A stretch of 26,489 bases of DNA, from NCBI GenBank assembly GCA_964344495.1, contig CAYFNI010000021.1, positions 1 through 26,489 on the forward strand. Reading direction: 5' to 3'. The translations under genes and the position numbers were made by a program. The notes below the pieces were generated by a model, which was not told the DNA's origin, searched no databases, and saw only the letters and a list, made by a program, of their open reading frames with translations. Every line of letters begins with the position of its first letter. The stretch's first letter is position 1. This DNA is from UBA6136 sp964344495. GTDB taxonomy: Bacteria > Pseudomonadota > Gammaproteobacteria > Methylococcales > Methylococcaceae. Shown one piece after another: positions 1-8,345 of the stretch.

Positions 1-895
1 TGGCCCGAAACCGGATTTCACTTTCGATCAGCTGGATTTCGGCCTGCTTGCGGGCGGTAATGTCGCGCAGAAAAGCCACGTAGGTCTGGCTGACCGGGTC
101 ATAGGTGGTGCTGATTTCAATGTGAAGGTCTGTCCCCGTGCGCGTCCGCAGACGGGTTTCGAAGACTTCCTGACCCTTGCTATTGATTTGGGCGATAAGC
201 CTTTTCAGTTCTTCCGGTGAGTGGGCAACATCGAAGTCAGGGATCCGCATGTCCAGCAAGGCGTCCTGCGGATAGCCCAGCATCTGTGCGGCGGCTGTGT
301 TCGCTTCCACGATCCGTAGCGTGTCGGCGTCGATGACCCAGAATCCATCACTGGTGGTTTTGATGACGCGCTGATACTGACCGACGATTCGCTCCAGTTC
401 ATGCGTCCGATCCAGCAATTCTGCCGTACGGGCCTCGAAGCGCCGTTCCAGGTCGGTATTCGCGGCGGCAAGGGCTTTGCGGGTCTCCTCGCGGTCGGTG
501 ATGTCGCGGACGATGGCGCAGTTGTACTCATCGCCGCTGACGCTCAGATAGTTGGCGTGAATTTCCACCGGCACCGTGCGGCCGTCACGGGCCCGATGGG
601 TAGATTCCAGCGAGACGGTGCCTTCCGATTTAAGTTGCTGCCAGTGCTGTTCCCAGGCGGTTGCATCCATGTCCGGGTTCAGGTCGCGAATGGCCATGCC
701 GGTCAATTCCTCAGACGAATACCCCAGCATCCGGCACGCGGCCGGGTTGACGTAGAGGATCGAACTGTCCGGGCCGACCCAGTAGATGGCATCCGAGGCG
801 TTTTCCAGCGCAAATCGGGCCAGCATTTGCACCCGCTCGGTGTCTGGCGGTTGACGCCTCTGGGCGGGCGGTTGCAGGTTCGGGGGAGCAGACAT
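1..895 (-). CDS. Multi-PAS sensory protein, N-terminal part (cut by window edge)
   Basis: The reading frame starts at an ATG at 895 and stays open to the left edge, giving 298 visible residues. Two PAS domains are visible. The first spans about residues 24-134, has typical PAS wording (ENASDAIYWVGPDSSILYVN) and ends in the PAC-like IVRDITDREE. The second spans about 172-285 and ends in FLRDITARKQAE. A charged helical linker (about 135-170) that could be a coiled coil joins them. No signal peptide or membrane segment is seen, so this part is probably cytoplasmic. The output domain (histidine kinase, GGDEF or EAL) lies outside the window, so the function is limited to signal sensing. No strong ribosome-binding site precedes the ATG, and a GTG one codon upstream is an alternative start. 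Confidence 0.85.
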   Translation of the reverse strand, partial: MSAPPNLQPPAQRRQPPDTERVQMLARFALENASDAIYWVGPDSSILYVNPAACRMLGYSSEELTGMAIRDLNPDMDATAWEQHWQQLKSEGTVSLESTHRARDGRTVPVEIHANYLSVSGDEYNCAIVRDITDREETRKALAAANTDLERRFEARTAELLDRTHELERIVGQYQRVIKTTSDGFWVIDADTLRIVEANTAAAQMLGYPQDALLDMRIPDFDVAHSPEELKRLIAQINSKGQEVFETRLRTRTGTDLHIEISTTYDPVSQTYVAFLRDITARKQAEIQLIESEIRFRA

Positions 896-1020
896 CACGC
901 CGTTCTCGGCCAGTGGACTGGGTTGAAGCCATGCGATTAAGCCGCCTCATAGAACGTCCGAACAGTGGTAATGATACCTATGGACCAGACGCGCGCGTGA
1001 TGTCCTCGCAGCTGGGAAAT

Positions 1021-1030
1021 ACCGGCCGGT
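1021..1030. repeat. 10-bp perfect palindrome just after the ABC permease gene
   Basis: The sequence accggccggt is its own reverse complement. It lies eleven bases beyond the permease stop codon, between that gene and the PAS gene. There is no T-run beside it, so it is not a clear terminator. It may be chance in GC-rich DNA. Confidence 0.3.
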
Positions 1031-1040
1031 TTCGGCTGCG

Positions 1041-1841
1041 TTACCCCTTCCGGTGCATGGCACCGCGGGCCGGGTTGTAGCCGACGATGGCTGCAAGCAG
1101 AAATGCCAGCGTGGCACCCAGTGTGACCAGGCTGGCCTTGAGATTGAACTGCTCATAGAGCGCAAACCGGATCAGCTCCACCGCATAGGTGAACGGATTC
1201 CATTGCGACAGCGTGTACAGCAGTACGCTGGACTCCTGAACCTTCCACAGCGGGTACAGCGCCGTCGAGAGAAAGAACATCGGAAAGATGACGAAATTCA
1301 TCACGCCGGCAAAATTCTCCAGCTGCTTGATGAACGATGACAGCAGCAAGCCCAGCGCCCCCAGCATCAAGCCGGACAGAATCAGTGCCGGCAGCACGGT
1401 CAGATAACCCATCGGTGGTGCCTCGATGCCGTACAGGTAGGCGATCAGCAGAAAGACATAGGCCTGCAGCACCGACACCAGCACACCGGCCAGCAACTTG
1501 CAGGTCAACAGATAGCCGCGCGGCAACGGACTGACCAGCAGCGTTTTCATGCTGCCCATTTCCCGGTCGTAGACCATCGACAGCGAGCTTTGCATGCCGT
1601 TGAATAACTGCACCATGCCCAGCAGTCCGGGCGTGATGTAGACCTCGTAGAGGATGTAAGTCTCATACGGCGGGATGATGGCCACGCCGAGGGTGGAACG
1701 GAATCCGGCGGCAAAGATGAACAGCCACATGAGCGGCCGGACCAGAGCGGAAATGAAGCGCTCCCGCTGATGAATGAAGCGCAGCAACTCGCGACTGACG
1801 ATACCCCGCAGGGCACGGCCATAATGGAGAAGGGACATCAT
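1041..1841 (-). CDS. ABC-2 type permease of the PQQ-associated ABC system
   Basis: This 266-residue integral membrane protein has about six hydrophobic helices and the layout of ABC-2 export permeases. It matches my recollection of the permease in the PQQ-dependent alcohol dehydrogenase gene clusters (the PedC-like group). A conserved-looking cytoplasmic loop, VYDREMGSMKTLLVSPLPR, is typical of ABC-2 permeases and lies where the ATPase would be contacted. The start ATG at 1841 overlaps the TGA of the upstream ATPase gene (ATGA), so translation is probably coupled. A second ATG follows directly. The transported substrate is not known from sequence. The family assignment is recalled and not searched. 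Confidence 0.85.
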   Translation of the reverse strand: MMSLLHYGRALRGIVSRELLRFIHQRERFISALVRPLMWLFIFAAGFRSTLGVAIIPPYETYILYEVYITPGLLGMVQLFNGMQSSLSMVYDREMGSMKTLLVSPLPRGYLLTCKLLAGVLVSVLQAYVFLLIAYLYGIEAPPMGYLTVLPALILSGLMLGALGLLLSSFIKQLENFAGVMNFVIFPMFFLSTALYPLWKVQESSVLLYTLSQWNPFTYAVELIRFALYEQFNLKASLVTLGATLAFLLAAIVGYNPARGAMHRKG

Positions 1842-2581
1842 GACGTCTCCCGGCGGCGGGTGAGTTGTTCGAAGGCGGCAGCGATCGAGGGGGTGCCGGT
1901 GGCACTCAGGACCTCATCGAGACTGCCCTGCGCCCGCAACTGGCCGGCATGCAGAATCAGCAAGCGGTCGTCGTCCTGGATCTCGTCGATCAGGTGCGTC
2001 GCCCAGAGGACGGCGATACGGTGGTGCTGCGTCAGGCGGTGGACATACTCGACGATCGCCGTGCGGCTGGGCATGTCCAGCCCCACGGTAGGTTCGTCCA
2101 GCAGCAGCAGGCGCGGCCGGTGCAGCAAGGCGCGGGCAATCTCGACCCGGCGCCGATGACCGCCATTCAGCTGCCGCACCTTTTCACCGGCGCGCTCGAA
2201 CATGCCCTGGCGCTCCAATTCCTCCTGAATCCGCTGTTCAGCCTCGCTCCTGCCGAGCCCATGCAAGGCGGCGTGGTAGTGCAGGTTCTGCCGCACGCTG
2301 AGATCCAGGTCCAGCGTCGTCTGCTGAAACACGACACCGAGTTCGGACAGGGCGGCGCGGGGGCGGGTGCGAATGTCATGCCCGGAAATCCGGATTTGGC
2401 CGCCCAGGCTGTCATACAGGTGGGTGATCAGCGAAAACAGGGTGCTCTTGCCGGCGCCGTTTGGGCCGAGCAGCATGGCACACTGGCCGGTATCGACCTC
2501 AAAGCTGACCTGATTCAGGGCTTGCTTCTGGCCGTAGGCGTACGAAAGCCCGCTGACTGCAAGGGCAGGGACCCGGCTCAT
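1838..2581 (-). CDS. ABC transporter ATP-binding protein of the PQQ-associated system
   Basis: This 247-residue cytoplasmic ATPase has Walker A GPNGAGKST (residues 39-47), a Q-loop in VVFQQTT, a variant signature LNGGH in place of LSGGQ (138-142), Walker B LLLLDEP (158-164) and the H-loop histidine in WATH (H196). The LNGGHRRRVEIARALL wording fits the ATPase subgroup found with PQQ-dependent alcohol dehydrogenases. I chose the ATG at 2581 because it overlaps the TGA of the propeller gene by four bases. The longer frame up to 2602 would start inside that gene. It should pair with the permease encoded next. Confidence 0.9.
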   Translation of the reverse strand: MSRVPALAVSGLSYAYGQKQALNQVSFEVDTGQCAMLLGPNGAGKSTLFSLITHLYDSLGGQIRISGHDIRTRPRAALSELGVVFQQTTLDLDLSVRQNLHYHAALHGLGRSEAEQRIQEELERQGMFERAGEKVRQLNGGHRRRVEIARALLHRPRLLLLDEPTVGLDMPSRTAIVEYVHRLTQHHRIAVLWATHLIDEIQDDDRLLILHAGQLRAQGSLDEVLSATGTPSIAAAFEQLTRRRETS

Positions 2582-3546
2582 GGTTGCACCGCCACGCCCC
2601 ACGGGTACTGGCCGACGGCGACCGACTTCAGGACCTTGCGGCCTTCGAGATCGATGATGGAGATGTCGTTGCTGACCCCATTGGTGGTGTAGAGCCGCTT
2701 CTGATCGGGCGAGAAGGCGAGGTTCCAGACCCGCTGTCCGACCAGCCAGTAATCGACCACGGCATAGGTTTTGGCGTCGATCACCGCGACCCGGTTGGCA
2801 GGACCCAAGGCAACATAGGCAAAGCGTCGGTCCTTGTCGATGCGGATGCCGACCGGCTGGATTTTCTCCTGCGTGACGCCGGGGATGCGGAACTGGATTT
2901 TTCCGACCATCTGCCGCGTCCGGGTATCGAGCACGGTCACGGTACCGGCAATCTCCGAGCTGACCCAGAGTTGCTGGCTGTCATCGGTAAAGCTGCAGGC
3001 CCGCGGTCGAGGGTCGACCAGTGTGTTGTCGACGATGGATAAGGTTTTGCCATCGATCCAGTGCGCCATGTTGGTGGTTTCGCTGGTGCTGGCGATCCAT
3101 TGGCCGTCCGGGCTGGTGGCGATGCCTTCCGGCTCAACGCCGACGCCGATCGTCTTGACCGCTGTGCGACGGGCCAGATCCACCACCGTGACCTGATTAT
3201 CGTTTTCGTTGGCAGCGAACAGCCGTTGGCCGGCCGGATCCAGTGCAAAGGTCTCGGGGTCCTTGCCAGCCTTGAGTGTGCCCGTGATCTTCAGGCTGTC
3301 GGTATCCAGGATTTTCAGCACATCCTCATCGCTGACCGCGACATAGAGGCTTTTGCCGTCCGGGCCGAGCGCAATGCCTCGCGGGCGTTTGCCCACCTTG
3401 ACGGTTTTTTTCAGTGTGCCCGTTGTCGGGTCGACTACGGCGATGGCGTTGTCCTTTTCAAGGGAAACAAACAGCCTTTCGGCACTCGCAAGGGTCGGCA
3501 GGGTGGCCAGCAGCGCGAACGTCAGCGTGAGGTTCAAGGTGTTCAT
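2578..3546 (-). CDS. Periplasmic YVTN-type beta-propeller protein, PQQ-associated
   Basis: This 322-residue protein has a signal peptide (hydrophobic stretch LTLTFALLATLPTLASA, cleavage expected after ASA) followed by repeated YVTN/NHL-like blades. Examples are VGKRPRGIALGPDGKSLYVA and a later PEGIATSPDGQWIAS, consistent with a seven-bladed propeller in the periplasm. Such propellers accompany the two-gene ABC system in clusters for PQQ-dependent alcohol catabolism, so it is likely its periplasmic partner. It is the first gene of the three-gene operon and shares ATGA with the ATPase gene. The start is the ATG at 3546; a TTG four codons upstream is less likely. No PQQ dehydrogenase or PQQ synthesis gene is seen in the window. 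Confidence 0.85.
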   Translation of the reverse strand: MNTLNLTLTFALLATLPTLASAERLFVSLEKDNAIAVVDPTTGTLKKTVKVGKRPRGIALGPDGKSLYVAVSDEDVLKILDTDSLKITGTLKAGKDPETFALDPAGQRLFAANENDNQVTVVDLARRTAVKTIGVGVEPEGIATSPDGQWIASTSETTNMAHWIDGKTLSIVDNTLVDPRPRACSFTDDSQQLWVSSEIAGTVTVLDTRTRQMVGKIQFRIPGVTQEKIQPVGIRIDKDRRFAYVALGPANRVAVIDAKTYAVVDYWLVGQRVWNLAFSPDQKRLYTTNGVSNDISIIDLEGRKVLKSVAVGQYPWGVAVQP

Positions 3547-3679
3547 GGGCGGAGACAAATTCGAAAACGGGAACCGGGCGGCATTATCCCTCTCAAGGAC
3601 AGGTCTGAAAAAGGGAAGGGTGGTCGGTGGGCATTGTTTAATAACCGAGACATAACCCGGTAACTACAAGGGCTTTGTG

Positions 3680-3708
3680 ATGACAAACATAGGTATTGTG
3701 CCCATAAT
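3680..3708 (+). promoter_or_regulatory. Sigma70-like promoter for rdgC
   Basis: A -35 box ATGACA (3680-3685) and a -10 box CATAAT (3703-3708) are separated by exactly 17 bases, each matching the consensus at five of six positions. The rdgC start codon lies 31 bases downstream of the -10 box. This is the best-formed promoter on the left half of the window. It sits in the divergent region between the PQQ-associated operon and rdgC. Confidence 0.65.
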
Positions 3709-3738
3709 CTCACGCTTTTAGCGGAATCCAAATTCAGG

Positions 3739-4656
3739 ATGTGGTTCAAGAATCTGACGGTCCTCCGGCTGACCGAGCCCTTTCAGCCCAGTCTCCCGGA
3801 GCTGGAAAAACAACTCGCCGACCGGGCCTTCCGGCATTGCGGGCAACTTGAGCCTTTCATCGACGGATGGTTTCCGCCGCTGGGCAGGGAAGGACTGCCT
3901 CTGACCCATCAGAGCGGCGGTTTTATCCTGTTGTGCCTGCAGCGTGAAGAAAAGGTGCTGCCGGCGGCGGCGATCCAGCAGGCTCTGGCGGAGCGGGTTG
4001 CCCTGGTAGAGGACCAGCAGGGCCGTCAGGTGCGCCGCAAGGAGCGCGAGTCGATCCGGGACGAGATCATCCATGACATGTTGCCGCGGGCCTTCAGTCA
4101 GACGCGTCGAACCTATGGCTATCTGGACCTGCGCGGCGGCTGGCTGATCGTCGATGCCGCCAGTGCCCGCAAGGCGGAGGATTTTGTCGCCGTCCTGCGA
4201 CAGACGCTCAACGGTTTTCCGGTGACGCCGGTGACGACGCATGAATCCCCGTCGCTGATCATGACCCAATGGCTCGCCGGCGGTGCGCTGCCCGATGGCG
4301 TACTGCTGGAGAACGAATGTGAACTCAAGTCGCCGGATGAGGACGGTGCCAGCGTGCGTTGCCGCCGGCATGAGCTCGAGGTGCCGGAGATCCTCAATCA
4401 TGTTCAGGCCGGCAAGCAGGTCACCCGGCTGGCGTTCAGCTGGAATGATCGCTTGAGTGTGGTCCTGGACGATGCGCTGACCGTCAGACGTCTGCGGTTT
4501 CTCGATGCCCTGCAGGAGGAGGCGGCAAACGTCGAAACCGACGATTTCGCCGCGCGTTTCGATGCCGACTTCGCGATCATGAGTCTCGAATTGAACAGTT
4601 TCCTTCCCATCATGTTCAGCTGGTTCGGCGGCGAGCGCTTGCCGGAACCGACATAG
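3739..4656 (+). CDS. rdgC: Recombination-associated protein RdgC
   Basis: The 305-residue product starts MWFKNLTVLRLTEPF and matches the RdgC family along its length, with the usual size of about 300 residues. RdgC is a nucleoid-associated protein that forms a ring around DNA and limits RecA filament activity. Recognisable stretches include the central VRRKERESIRDEIIHDMLPR and the C-terminal FDADFAIMSLELNSFLP. The ATG at 3739 follows a good promoter by 31 bases and a short aggATG ribosome site. It is followed after 22 bases by the L,D-transpeptidase gene, which could be cotranscribed. The family is common in beta- and gammaproteobacteria. Confidence 0.95.
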   Translation: MWFKNLTVLRLTEPFQPSLPELEKQLADRAFRHCGQLEPFIDGWFPPLGREGLPLTHQSGGFILLCLQREEKVLPAAAIQQALAERVALVEDQQGRQVRRKERESIRDEIIHDMLPRAFSQTRRTYGYLDLRGGWLIVDAASARKAEDFVAVLRQTLNGFPVTPVTTHESPSLIMTQWLAGGALPDGVLLENECELKSPDEDGASVRCRRHELEVPEILNHVQAGKQVTRLAFSWNDRLSVVLDDALTVRRLRFLDALQEEAANVETDDFAARFDADFAIMSLELNSFLPIMFSWFGGERLPEPT

Positions 4657-4678
4657 CCCGATACAGCAGGTTGTGCCC

Positions 4679-6274
4679 ATGTCTCAGCATTCAAATCCTT
4701 CGACCTTCGCCGTGCGTTCGCGCAAGGCGCTCTCTCTCACGATTGCCTGGCTGCTGGCTACCGGTCAGACCGCCACGGCTGAAACATTTCGCTTGCCCGA
4801 CCCGGGCGACGACCTGATTGGCGAGATTCGCCACACCCGGGCCCACCAGGAAGACACGCTGATCGACATCGCCCGCCGCTTCAGTGTCGGACAGGACGAA
4901 ATGGTCATGGCCAACCAGAATGTCGACCGCTGGCTGCCGAAAGCCGGCACCGACGTGTTGATACCGCAGGAATACATCCTGCCCGATGCGCCGCGCGCCG
5001 GCATCGTGGTCAACATTCCCGAAATGCGGCTGTATTACTTCCCGGTCAAAGCGGCCGCCCCGGCGCCCAGGCCGGCAACCAAGAAAGTGGCCGCGACCAA
5101 ACCGGTCGCCGGCAAGCCTGCTGCAGTCAAGCCGGGTGCAGCCAAGCCGGGCGCCAAGGCAGTACCGGGCAAGGGGCCGGCCAAACCGGTCGCGGCGGTG
5201 CCGAAGCCAGCCCCTGCGCCCGCAGCCGTCGCCCCGGCCTTCGAATCCAGCCAGACCGGCGAAGTCATCACCTATCCGGTCAGCATGGGCCGGATGGACT
5301 GGCGTACGCCGATCGGCAAAACATCGGTGGTCAACAAGCAGAAGGATCCGTCCTGGACGCCGCCGGCCTCGATCAAGCGCGAGCACGCCGCCAAAGGTGA
5401 CCCGCTGCCGGATGTCGTGCCGCCAGGGCCGGATAATCCCCTCGGCAAGTTCGCCATGCGACTGGGCGTGTCTGGCTATCTGATCCACGGAACGGATGCC
5501 GCCAAGGCCGATGGGATCGGCATGCGCGTAACCCATGGCTGCATGCGCCTGTATAACGAGGACATTGCCAAACTGTTTCCGCTGGTTCCGGTTGGTGCGC
5601 CGGTGTATCTGGTCAATCAGCCGATCAAGCTGGGCTGGAAGGACGGCAAGCTCTATCTGGAGGCCAGCCAGCCGCTGGATGAGGATGTCGGGATTGCGCC
5701 GCATGACGTCGATGACGACGTCAGCAAGGCGCAACTGGCCCGTGAGGATGCCCAGCGCTCGCGCTACCTGATGCGGATCGCCATGACTGAGGTCGAGAAG
5801 CAGAGGGACAAGACCGGTGCCAGCATCGATATGGACAAGGTCCGCCGTGCGGTGGAACGTCCGACCGGTATTCCGGTTGTGATCGGCGGCACCGGCAGCG
5901 ACTGGCAGCGTGCCGCTGCGAGCGGTGTCGGACTGGCGCCGGCACCGGTTGCGAAGGATGACGATCCCAACGCCGCGGCGCTGGCGACCAAGCCCCTGAG
6001 CCCGGCCCGTTCGTCGGCGCCAGTTTCGCCCGCTGCGCCGCGCTACCGCGGGACTCCCGCCGACGACGCCTATTTGCGTTCGCGAACGGCACCCGATGAT
6101 GAGAGTGGCGCGAGCAGCGAAGAACTCTATTCGCCGGCGAATCCCTATCGCCCGGGCAGTGACACCGAAACCGCAGAGACTGACGCTCCGCGTCCGGCTC
6201 GCGCGAAAACCATGCCTTATGGTTCGGAGTCCCCCCCGGAAGCGTCGGATCTGTCCGAGCCCGAGGAGGAGTAG
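4679..6274 (+). CDS. LysM and L,D-transpeptidase (YkuD) protein with a split catalytic domain
   Basis: This 531-residue secreted enzyme should cross-link peptidoglycan or attach proteins to it. Order: signal peptide (about 1-35, ending TATA), LysM-like domain (about 51-100), first strands of the YkuD fold (107-124, IVVNIPEMRLYYFPVK), a Lys/Ala/Pro-rich insert (about 125-194), the rest of the YkuD domain (195-320), and a long acidic/Pro/Ser-rich tail. The catalytic motif is HGTD...THGCMRL with His270 and Cys288. Other YkuD proteins run directly from the MRLYY strand into the VTYPxxxGR strand, so the 70-residue insert is unusual; the tail (about 200 residues) is also long. The start is ATG 4679, preferred over an in-frame GTG at 4673. 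It ends five bases from the convergent yggX gene. Confidence 0.9.
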   Translation: MSQHSNPSTFAVRSRKALSLTIAWLLATGQTATAETFRLPDPGDDLIGEIRHTRAHQEDTLIDIARRFSVGQDEMVMANQNVDRWLPKAGTDVLIPQEYILPDAPRAGIVVNIPEMRLYYFPVKAAAPAPRPATKKVAATKPVAGKPAAVKPGAAKPGAKAVPGKGPAKPVAAVPKPAPAPAAVAPAFESSQTGEVITYPVSMGRMDWRTPIGKTSVVNKQKDPSWTPPASIKREHAAKGDPLPDVVPPGPDNPLGKFAMRLGVSGYLIHGTDAAKADGIGMRVTHGCMRLYNEDIAKLFPLVPVGAPVYLVNQPIKLGWKDGKLYLEASQPLDEDVGIAPHDVDDDVSKAQLAREDAQRSRYLMRIAMTEVEKQRDKTGASIDMDKVRRAVERPTGIPVVIGGTGSDWQRAAASGVGLAPAPVAKDDDPNAAALATKPLSPARSSAPVSPAAPRYRGTPADDAYLRSRTAPDDESGASSEELYSPANPYRPGSDTETAETDAPRPARAKTMPYGSESPPEASDLSEPEEE

Positions 6275-6279
6275 GCCGC

Positions 6280-6552
6280 TTACGCGGTGGGCGGGCGGTA
6301 GCCCTCCGGCATTTCGCTCGCCCCGCCGAACAGGAACCGTTCCCGCTCCTTGGCCAGAAACGCGCGGGCTTCGGGCTCGAACGGGGTCAGGCGGTGCTCA
6401 TTGATCAGCATGGTTTGCAACTTGAGCCATTCCTGCCACGCGTCCTGCGAGATGTTCTCGTAAATCCGTTGCCCCTCGGGCCCGGGGAAGGGAGGCTTGG
6501 CCAAGCCGTCCATCTGTTTGCCGTTGCGCAGACATTTCACCGTGTGAGTCAT
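6280..6552 (-). CDS. yggX: Probable Fe(2+)-trafficking protein YggX
   Basis: The 90-residue product begins MTHTVKCLRNGKQMDGL and carries the family core RIYENISQDAWQEWLKLQT followed by MLINEHRL. YggX is a small cytoplasmic protein linked to iron handling and protection of iron-sulfur clusters from oxidation, with a conserved Cys near the N-terminus (C7 here). The start at 6552 fits the family and is preceded by GAGGATCGAT. A longer frame to 6570 is less likely. It lies 45 bases downstream of mutY, the same order as in Escherichia coli, so the two are probably cotranscribed. Confidence 0.93.
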   Translation of the reverse strand: MTHTVKCLRNGKQMDGLAKPPFPGPEGQRIYENISQDAWQEWLKLQTMLINEHRLTPFEPEARAFLAKERERFLFGGASEMPEGYRPPTA

Positions 6553-6597
6553 ATCGATCCTCAATAGCATGTAGGGGTGGAGGTACCCGGCCGGTTC

Positions 6598-7647
6598 TCA
6601 GGCGCGGGGTATCGGAGCCTGTTCGGCCAGCAGGGTCTTGACCGGCGCGGGCAGACCGCTGGCGTGCGCCCGGTCAAACCAGCCGAGCCGCTCGGACAAG
6701 GCCGGCAGATCCAGTCGATCGGTGTACGCCAGGACAGGCACGAAGTCGAAATGATAATGGCTGAAGGTGTGCCTGCGGGTAGCCAGCAGCGATAATTTTT
6801 CGATGTCGATCTGCTGTCGTCGGCACCAGGCGTGCAGGGCCTGCAGCGAGTCAAATTCGGGCAGACTGCGAAGCCCGCCCCAGATGCCCTGCGGCGGGCG
6901 CTGTTCCAGCAGGACCGGTCCGGCAGTGTGTTCGAGCAGCAGCAGGTAGCCGTTCCTGACAGGCATCGCGCGCTTCGGGCGAGGCGCCGGAATGACGGCC
7001 GTGCGTCCGGTCAGGTGGGCCCGGCAGTGCTCTGCCAGCGGACAGGCGGCGCAGTCCGGGCGGCTGCGGGTGCAGATCATGGCGCCGAGATCCATCATTG
7101 CCTGGTTGTAGTCTGCCACCCGCCCATCAGGCGTCAGTGACTCGCTGAGGTGCCACAGACGGGCCAGCACCTCGGATTGGCCAGACCAGCCCTCTATCCC
7201 TGCGAATCGGCTCAGCACCCGTTTGACATTGCCATCCAGAATCGCGGCAGGCTGGTGCAGGCCGAGGCTGAGTATGGCACCGGCGGTCGAGCGACCGATA
7301 CCAGGCAGGCTTTCCAGTACGGCACGGCTTTGCGGAAACCGGCCTTGATGCTGGTCACGCAGTTGCCGGGCAGCACGGTGCAGATTGCGCGCCCGGGCGT
7401 AATAGCCGAGACCGGCCCAGTGCGCGATGACCTCTTCGATATCGGCCTCTGCCAATGGGAGAAGGTCAGGAAACCGCGCCATGAAGCGCTGAAAAAACGG
7501 GATCACGGTGGCGACCTGCGTTTGTTGCAGCATGATCTCCGAAATCCAGACCCGATAGGGGGTGCGATCGATCTGCCAAGGCAGATCTTTTCGGCCGTGG
7601 AGATCAAACCAGGCCAGAACCTGTGATTGGAATGCTTGGGGCGTCAT
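6598..7647 (-). CDS. mutY: Adenine DNA glycosylase MutY
   Basis: This 349-residue base-excision repair enzyme removes adenine mispaired with 8-oxoguanine. It has catalytic Glu37 in EIMLQQTQV, the helix-hairpin-helix LPGIGRSTAGAIL (about 114-126), catalytic Asp138 in AILDGNVKR and the 4Fe-4S ligands Cys192, Cys199, Cys202 and Cys208 (C-x6-C-x2-C-x5-C). These numbers equal those I recall for the E. coli enzyme, which supports the start at 7647. The open frame extends upstream to 7746 without family similarity. A C-terminal NUDIX-like domain that reads 8-oxoguanine follows (about 225-340). It is followed by yggX. Confidence 0.96.
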   Translation of the reverse strand: MTPQAFQSQVLAWFDLHGRKDLPWQIDRTPYRVWISEIMLQQTQVATVIPFFQRFMARFPDLLPLAEADIEEVIAHWAGLGYYARARNLHRAARQLRDQHQGRFPQSRAVLESLPGIGRSTAGAILSLGLHQPAAILDGNVKRVLSRFAGIEGWSGQSEVLARLWHLSESLTPDGRVADYNQAMMDLGAMICTRSRPDCAACPLAEHCRAHLTGRTAVIPAPRPKRAMPVRNGYLLLLEHTAGPVLLEQRPPQGIWGGLRSLPEFDSLQALHAWCRRQQIDIEKLSLLATRRHTFSHYHFDFVPVLAYTDRLDLPALSERLGWFDRAHASGLPAPVKTLLAEQAPIPRA

Positions 7648-7725
7648 GACTGGGATTGTACGGGCCGGGGCGAGGTGCCTGCCAGAGCGCGGACGGCCTT
7701 GATAGGGCCATGAACGGGTGGGCGA

Positions 7726-7734
7726 TGATAGAAT
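7726..7734 (+). promoter_or_regulatory. Extended -10 element upstream of the YchJ-family gene
   Basis: TGATAGAAT has an extended -10 form (TG-n-TAGAAT) and lies 33 bases before the ychJ-like start codon. No well-spaced -35 box is visible. A similar element precedes fhs. Confidence 0.4.
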
Positions 7735-7767
7735 CCCACTACTCAATTACCTGCAGGTTGCCCTTCG

Positions 7768-8250
<483 letters not shown>

Positions 8251-8297
8251 CCTTTTGTTCGGTCCTGAAGGTGTCTGACCGAGCGGGTTTCTCGACT

Positions 8298-8306
8298 TGA
8301 TAAAAT
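8298..8306 (+). promoter_or_regulatory. Extended -10 element upstream of fhs
   Basis: TGATAAAAT matches an extended -10 box and lies 39 bases before the fhs start codon. The -35 region is weak, with a CTGACC at poor spacing. Confidence 0.4.
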
Positions 8307-8345
8307 TCCGTGCGTTTCGCCCAACCCATCCAAGCAGGAGCGTGA

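Noticed and set aside
401..940. Long plus-strand frame opposite the PAS gene
   Set aside because: The minus strand encodes clear PAS domains here, and the plus-strand translation shows no family features. It is a shadow frame.
2584..3663. Plus-strand frames of 100-200 codons opposite the beta-propeller gene
   Set aside because: They are antisense shadows of a well-supported gene in high-GC DNA.
5085..5225. The repetitive DNA in the L,D-transpeptidase gene as a CRISPR or minisatellite
   Set aside because: The units are short, variable and coding in frame. There are no spacers of regular length.
4691..5734. A 347-codon minus-strand frame opposite the L,D-transpeptidase
   Set aside because: The product has no recognisable domain, while the opposite strand has a full LysM/YkuD protein with its catalytic motif.
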